Shown here in pieces: positions 60,835-64,000 of a stretch of DNA of 64,000 bases. Both the position numbers and the translations under genes were made by a program. The stretch comes from Actinoplanes campanulatus (GTDB lineage: Bacteria; Actinomycetota; Actinomycetes; Mycobacteriales; Micromonosporaceae), in contig NZ_BMPW01000010.1 of NCBI RefSeq assembly GCF_014647795.1, forward strand, positions 186,001 through 250,000. The letters are read 5' to 3'. How positions within the stretch are numbered: the first letter of the stretch is position 1; every line of letters begins with the position of its first letter. Below the pieces are notes generated by a model. The model had not been told where the DNA came from. It saw only the letters and a list, made by a program, of their open reading frames with translations, and made no database searches.

Positions 60835-61281
60835 TCAGCGGCGATTGAACAGACCCAGTCGGCGCGGGTAGCGCACCAGGCCGCCCTCCATCCAGTCGTG
60901 ATGGTCGAAGAGCTCGGGCCGGGTCATCAGAACCCGGCAGTTGTGCGCCCAGATCTGCATCGGCTCGTCGCCGACCTCCTCCGCGCGCTCGATGAACTTC
61001 TTGAGCCGGCGCTTCCGCTGCCCGCTCGCGTTCTGCCGCGCCCCGTCCGCGGCGTAGATGTACATGCAATGCTGCGCGAATCGCCGGGCCGGGCACTGCC
61101 GGTCCATGGCGAGCTCGAACAGCGTCGGGCCGAGCACGTCGCCGGAGATCAGGAGATCCCAGTCCTTCGGCATGCTGCTCAGCGGGACCGACTCAGGGTT
61201 GTATGCCCAGGTCTGCAGCTCGTCGGGTCGGGGGTCGACCGGATTGCCGAAACCGAGGAATGTAGCCTCACGCACGCTCAC
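60835..61281 (-). CDS. Conserved hypothetical protein, 148 residues
   Basis: The protein begins MSVREATFLGFGNPVDPRPD and contains WAYNPESVPLSSMPKDWDLL, ISGDVLGPTLFELAMDRQC, the basic stretch GQRKRRLKKFIERAEEV and AHNCRVLMTRPELFDHHDWM. No signal or membrane segment. I recognise the general pattern as a conserved hypothetical in the family Micromonosporaceae but know no function. It stands convergent to the dnaK operon with its own 180-bp upstream region, rich in weak promoter-like sequence. Confidence 0.65.
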   Translation of the reverse strand: MSVREATFLGFGNPVDPRPDELQTWAYNPESVPLSSMPKDWDLLISGDVLGPTLFELAMDRQCPARRFAQHCMYIYAADGARQNASGQRKRRLKKFIERAEEVGDEPMQIWAHNCRVLMTRPELFDHHDWMEGGLVRYPRRLGLFNRR

Positions 61282-61465
61282 GCCGCCGCCTCACTCAACC
61301 GTTCGCAACGCGGTCGACGTCACTCGCCGACCATAGTGGCGAACGTCCCAATACTCAGAGTCGTCGCCGCGCAACGTTAGCGTGTGGAGTCCCGCTAGGG
61401 AAGTGTCAAGGGCTCACATTCAGATACTGGACAGTAACTTTGGGCTTTTTCTACGGAGATGCAGG

Positions 61466-62677
61466 TCACTCCGGGGATGGCAGTGGTTTCTGGGCGGCCC
61501 GCTGAGCCGCCATCCGCTTGCGCACCCACTCCTTGAACCAGGCGTAATCGGGCAGACGTGCCAACAACGGCCCGGACACCACCGTGATCAGTACATAAGC
61601 CGTGGCGAGCGGCGCGAGCCGGGGATCGACGCCGTACGCGACCGCGAGGCCGGCGATCACCACCGAGAACTCACCACGGGGCATCAGCGCCAGCCCGGCC
61701 CGGATCCGGCCCGGCAGCGCGATGCCCACCCGACCGGCCGCCAGATATCCGGTCAGCACCTTGGTCAGCATCGTCAGCACGGCCAGCCCGAGCGCCGGAA
61801 GCAGCACCGGTGGCATGTCGGCCGGGTCCGTGGAGAGCCCGAAGAAGACGAAGAACACCGCGGCGAACAGGTCGCGCAGCGGGGACAGGATCTGGGTGGC
61901 GTTGTGCGCCACCGGCCCGGAGATGGCGATGCCGACCAGGAACGCGCCGACCGCCTCGGAGACCTTCAGCTCGCCGGCCACCCCGGCGATGAAGAGTGTC
62001 AGGCCGAGAACGCTGAGCAGCAGGGCTTCCGGATCCTTCACCGACATGAACCGGCTGATCTCACCGCCGTACCGGATCGCCACGACCAGGACCGCGACCA
62101 CCGTGACCACCGCGACCCCGAGCGTGCTCAGGCCGTTGGCCAGGCTCAGGCCGGCCAGCACGGCGGTCACCACCGGCAGGTAGAAGGCCATCGCCAGGTC
62201 CTCGATGACCAGCACCGACAGGATCGTCGGGGTCTCCCGGTTACCGACCCGGCCGAGATCGCTCAGCACCTTCGCGATCACCCCGGACGAGGACACCCAG
62301 GTGATGCCGGCCAGCACCAGCGCCGCCTCCCAGCCCCAGCCGAGCAGCAGCGCGAACGCCGCTCCGGGCAGGGCGTTCAGCAGCATGTCGATGAGACCGG
62401 CCGGCGCCGCCGTCCGCAGGTTGCCCACCAGCTCGTCGGCCGAGTACTCCAGGCCGAGCATGACCAGGAGCAGGATCACCCCGATCTGGGCGCCGACCGC
62501 GATGAACTCCTCGCTCGCCGAGAGCGGTATCAGCCCGCCCTGACCGAACGCCACGCCGGCCAGCAGATAGAGCGGAATCGGGGACATGCCGACCCGGCGG
62601 CCCAGCCGACCGAGCATCCCGAGGCCGAAGAGGAGCGCGCCGATCTCGATGAGCAGGATCGTCGTGTGGTGCTGCAC
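61466..62677 (-). CDS. CPA2-family cation:proton antiporter
   Basis: The 403-residue protein (GTG 62677) has about twelve membrane segments with CPA2 motifs: PIPLYLLAGVAFGQGGLIPL, GAQIGVILLLVMLGLEYSAD, SSSGVIAKVLSDLG, VLVIEDLAMAFYLPVVTAVL, VGAFLVGIAISGPVAHN, VFFVFFGLSTDPADMPPVLL and LMPRGEFSVVIAGLAVAYGV. It exchanges K+ or Na+ for H+ at the membrane. The TrkA-C gene ends 6 bp upstream, an arrangement as in KhtT-KhtU, where the small subunit gates the antiporter. Confidence 0.92.
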   Translation of the reverse strand: MQHHTTILLIEIGALLFGLGMLGRLGRRVGMSPIPLYLLAGVAFGQGGLIPLSASEEFIAVGAQIGVILLLVMLGLEYSADELVGNLRTAAPAGLIDMLLNALPGAAFALLLGWGWEAALVLAGITWVSSSGVIAKVLSDLGRVGNRETPTILSVLVIEDLAMAFYLPVVTAVLAGLSLANGLSTLGVAVVTVVAVLVVAIRYGGEISRFMSVKDPEALLLSVLGLTLFIAGVAGELKVSEAVGAFLVGIAISGPVAHNATQILSPLRDLFAAVFFVFFGLSTDPADMPPVLLPALGLAVLTMLTKVLTGYLAAGRVGIALPGRIRAGLALMPRGEFSVVIAGLAVAYGVDPRLAPLATAYVLITVVSGPLLARLPDYAWFKEWVRKRMAAQRAAQKPLPSPE

Positions 62678-62683
62678 GGCCGG

Positions 62684-63181
62684 TCAGCCGCCGTCGTCGC
62701 CGGCCAGGATGGCGGTGACGCCGTCCAGCCCGTGCCGTGTCCCGACCGCGACCACCATGTCGTTCGCCTCGAACCGGAACGACGGGCCGGGCGAGGCGAT
62801 CACCTCGCGATCGCGCAGCACGGCCACTATCGAAGCGCTGGTCCGGCTACGGGCGCGGGTGTCGCCCAGTTTCCGCCCGACGAACGGGGAGCCGGCTGGC
62901 AGCGCGATCTGCTCGGTGAGCAGACCGGCCGCCTGCTGTCGCAGGCCGGCCAACTGGCCCAGCATCAGCGAGGCGCCGAGCACGTCGGCGAGGGCTTCGG
63001 CCTCGTCGTCGGTGAGCGGGATCGACGCCAGGCTGGAGTCGGGATCGTCCACGTCGTACAGCACCAGGTCACGGCGGCCGTTGCGATGGGAGACCACCCC
63101 GACCGTCCGGCCCGACGAGGTCACCAGGTCATGGCGGACGCCGATTCCCGGCAGCGGAGTCTGTTCCACCCGTACGCGCAC
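62684..63181 (-). CDS. TrkA-C regulatory subunit of the antiporter (KhtT-like)
   Basis: The 165-residue protein (GTG 63181) has an N-terminal domain (VEQTPLPGIGVRHDLVTSSG, RTVGVVSHRNGRRDLVLYDV) and a C-terminal RCK_C/TrkA-C domain (about 85-160; FVGRKLGDTRARSRTSASIV, FEANDMVVAVGTRHGL). RCK_C domains bind c-di-AMP or K+ and gate the channel or antiporter. It couples to the antiporter gene 6 bp downstream. Confidence 0.9.
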   Translation of the reverse strand: MRVRVEQTPLPGIGVRHDLVTSSGRTVGVVSHRNGRRDLVLYDVDDPDSSLASIPLTDDEAEALADVLGASLMLGQLAGLRQQAAGLLTEQIALPAGSPFVGRKLGDTRARSRTSASIVAVLRDREVIASPGPSFRFEANDMVVAVGTRHGLDGVTAILAGDDGG

Positions 63182-63191
63182 GATCTCTACG

Positions 63192-64000
63192 TTAGCCCTC
63201 AGCCGGGCGCGCCGCGTCGGTGACCGGACGAACCGGCGGCTCCATCGGCCGCCGGCGTGACCGGGCCAGAAACAGCAGGACGAGGCCGATCGCGCTGAGC
63301 GCCAGGTTGATCCCGAAGGCCAGGCGGAAACCGTACTGCTGGGACAGGCCGAAGAGCGGCGCCGCCAGGATCTGCCCGATCGGGAAGCTGTTGGTGAACA
63401 GCGTGGTGGCCCGTCCCGGCTGCTCCGACATCAGATCCTGTACGTAGGTGATGCCGAGCCCGGACGTCGCGGCGATGAAGAGCGCGTTCGGGATCTGGGC
63501 CGCGACCAGTGTCCCGACCGACGACGAGGTGACCACGACGAGCTGGTACGCGACCGCGCACGCCGTCCCGCCGAGGATGATCCGGCGCAGCGGGACGCGG
63601 GTGGACAGGACCCCGAAGCCCAGCATGAGCGGGATCTCCAGGGCGGCGCAGAGGCCGAAGAGCAGGCCGGCGTCGCGGACCGAGCCGTTCAGTTCGGTGC
63701 TCAGGAACAGTGGCATGACCTGACCGCTCAGCACCATGGTGGTCTGGAGCAGGGTGAATCCGCACAGGATCGGCCACAGCACCCGGGGCGCGCGGGCGGG
63801 CGGCTCGGCCTTTCTCTCCCGCGGTGCGGACGGGGCCTCCACGCCGGGCAGGAAGCGGACCGCGATCAGGGCGGCGAGCAGATAGAGCAGGGCGGCCGCG
63901 CCGTAGACGTGGCGGAAGTCGCCGGTGTCGAGCAGCAGGGCGGCCAAGGACGGGCCGCCCACCCAGGCGAACGAGAAGACGGTACGCAGTGTGCTGATCC
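63192..64000 (-). CDS. MFS sugar-efflux (SetA/SetB-like) transporter, C-terminal part (cut by window edge)
   Basis: The open frame runs from the window edge with STLRTVFSFAWVGGPSLAAL, the typical SetA/B loop, then eight or so membrane segments. These include LLYLLAALIAVRFLPGV, ILCGFTLLQTTMVLSGQVMP, LLFGLCAALEIPLMLGFGVL and LALSAIGLVLLFLARSRRRP at the end. SetA/SetB transporters export sugars or analogues by proton antiport. The start lies beyond base 64000, so only about 269 residues are seen. It lies 10 bp upstream of the antiporter regulatory gene on the same strand. Confidence 0.85.
   Translation of the reverse strand, partial: ISTLRTVFSFAWVGGPSLAALLLDTGDFRHVYGAAALLYLLAALIAVRFLPGVEAPSAPRERKAEPPARAPRVLWPILCGFTLLQTTMVLSGQVMPLFLSTELNGSVRDAGLLFGLCAALEIPLMLGFGVLSTRVPLRRIILGGTACAVAYQLVVVTSSSVGTLVAAQIPNALFIAATSGLGITYVQDLMSEQPGRATTLFTNSFPIGQILAAPLFGLSQQYGFRLAFGINLALSAIGLVLLFLARSRRRPMEPPVRPVTDAARPAEG

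Overview
The window is a high-GC actinobacterial chromosome segment. It is probably from the Micromonosporaceae (Actinoplanes or Micromonospora type). The grounds are the very GC-rich third codon positions, the frequent GTG starts, an XRE-DUF5753/DUF397 regulator pair, and the fhaA-fhaB-pstP-rodA-pbpA-pknA-pknB cell-wall signalling cluster beside trpG, sortase E, a DUF881 protein and crgA. The genus call is inference. The gene content is mostly core chromosome: I see no phage, transposase, CRISPR array or integrative-element integrase.

Layout. 1-8.7 kb: end of a MarR-type regulator, a YceI protein, a glutamate-cysteine-ligase-family enzyme, membrane proteins (one with a PASTA domain), the XRE/DUF397 pair, a WecB/TagA glycosyltransferase and tRNA-Leu(CAG). 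9.0-17.7 kb: the Ser/Thr kinase and elongation/division operon, closed by a strong terminator. 17.8-21.5 kb: convergent trpG, small membrane protein, sortase E and DUF881, with crgA divergent. 21.6-26.4 kb: EtfD-type Fe-S membrane oxidoreductase and two CNNM/CBS membrane proteins. 26.5-36.5 kb: secreted LamG protein, tRNA-Gly(CCC), flavin/PNPOx protein, dcd, YciI protein, phosphoribosyltransferase, SpoIIE-type phosphatase, FadE5-type acyl-CoA dehydrogenase, secreted subtilase, SixA-like phosphatase. 36.5-41.3 kb: hemolysin III family protein, the 5-oxoprolinase genes pxpB-pxpC-pxpA, and a thioredoxin/NHL protein. 41.3-46.2 kb: a 629-bp inverted-repeat element and a 1250-residue low-complexity membrane protein. 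46.4-50.0 kb: branched-chain keto acid/pyruvate dehydrogenase E1alpha-E1beta-E2 operon. 50.4-56.4 kb: two proline-rich or basic unknowns, a conserved unknown and a pair of overlapping dynamin-like GTPases. 56.5-60.8 kb: the dnaK-grpE-dnaJ-hspR chaperone operon behind a HAIR operator. 60.8-64.0 kb: a conserved unknown, a CPA2 antiporter with its TrkA-C regulatory subunit, and a partial sugar-efflux MFS gene.

How genes work together. The kinases PknA/PknB, the phosphatase PstP and the FHA readers FhaA/FhaB are co-transcribed with the SEDS polymerase RodA and the transpeptidase PbpA, and crgA is close by. This couples phospho-signalling to peptidoglycan synthesis. HspR, encoded last in the dnaK operon, should repress that operon through the HAIR site upstream of dnaK. 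FadE5-type dehydrogenase and EtfD are two parts of one electron route (acyl-CoA to FAD to ETF to quinone). Although they lie 10 kb apart, both carry the same TTAC-N6-GTAA palindrome upstream, which also occurs upstream of the hemolysin III gene. This looks like a small regulon readable directly from the DNA.

The least explained structure is the 629-bp element at 41333-41961. It has two about 160-bp inverted arms, each folding into a long hairpin, around a 306-bp non-coding core. It fills the gap between two genes.
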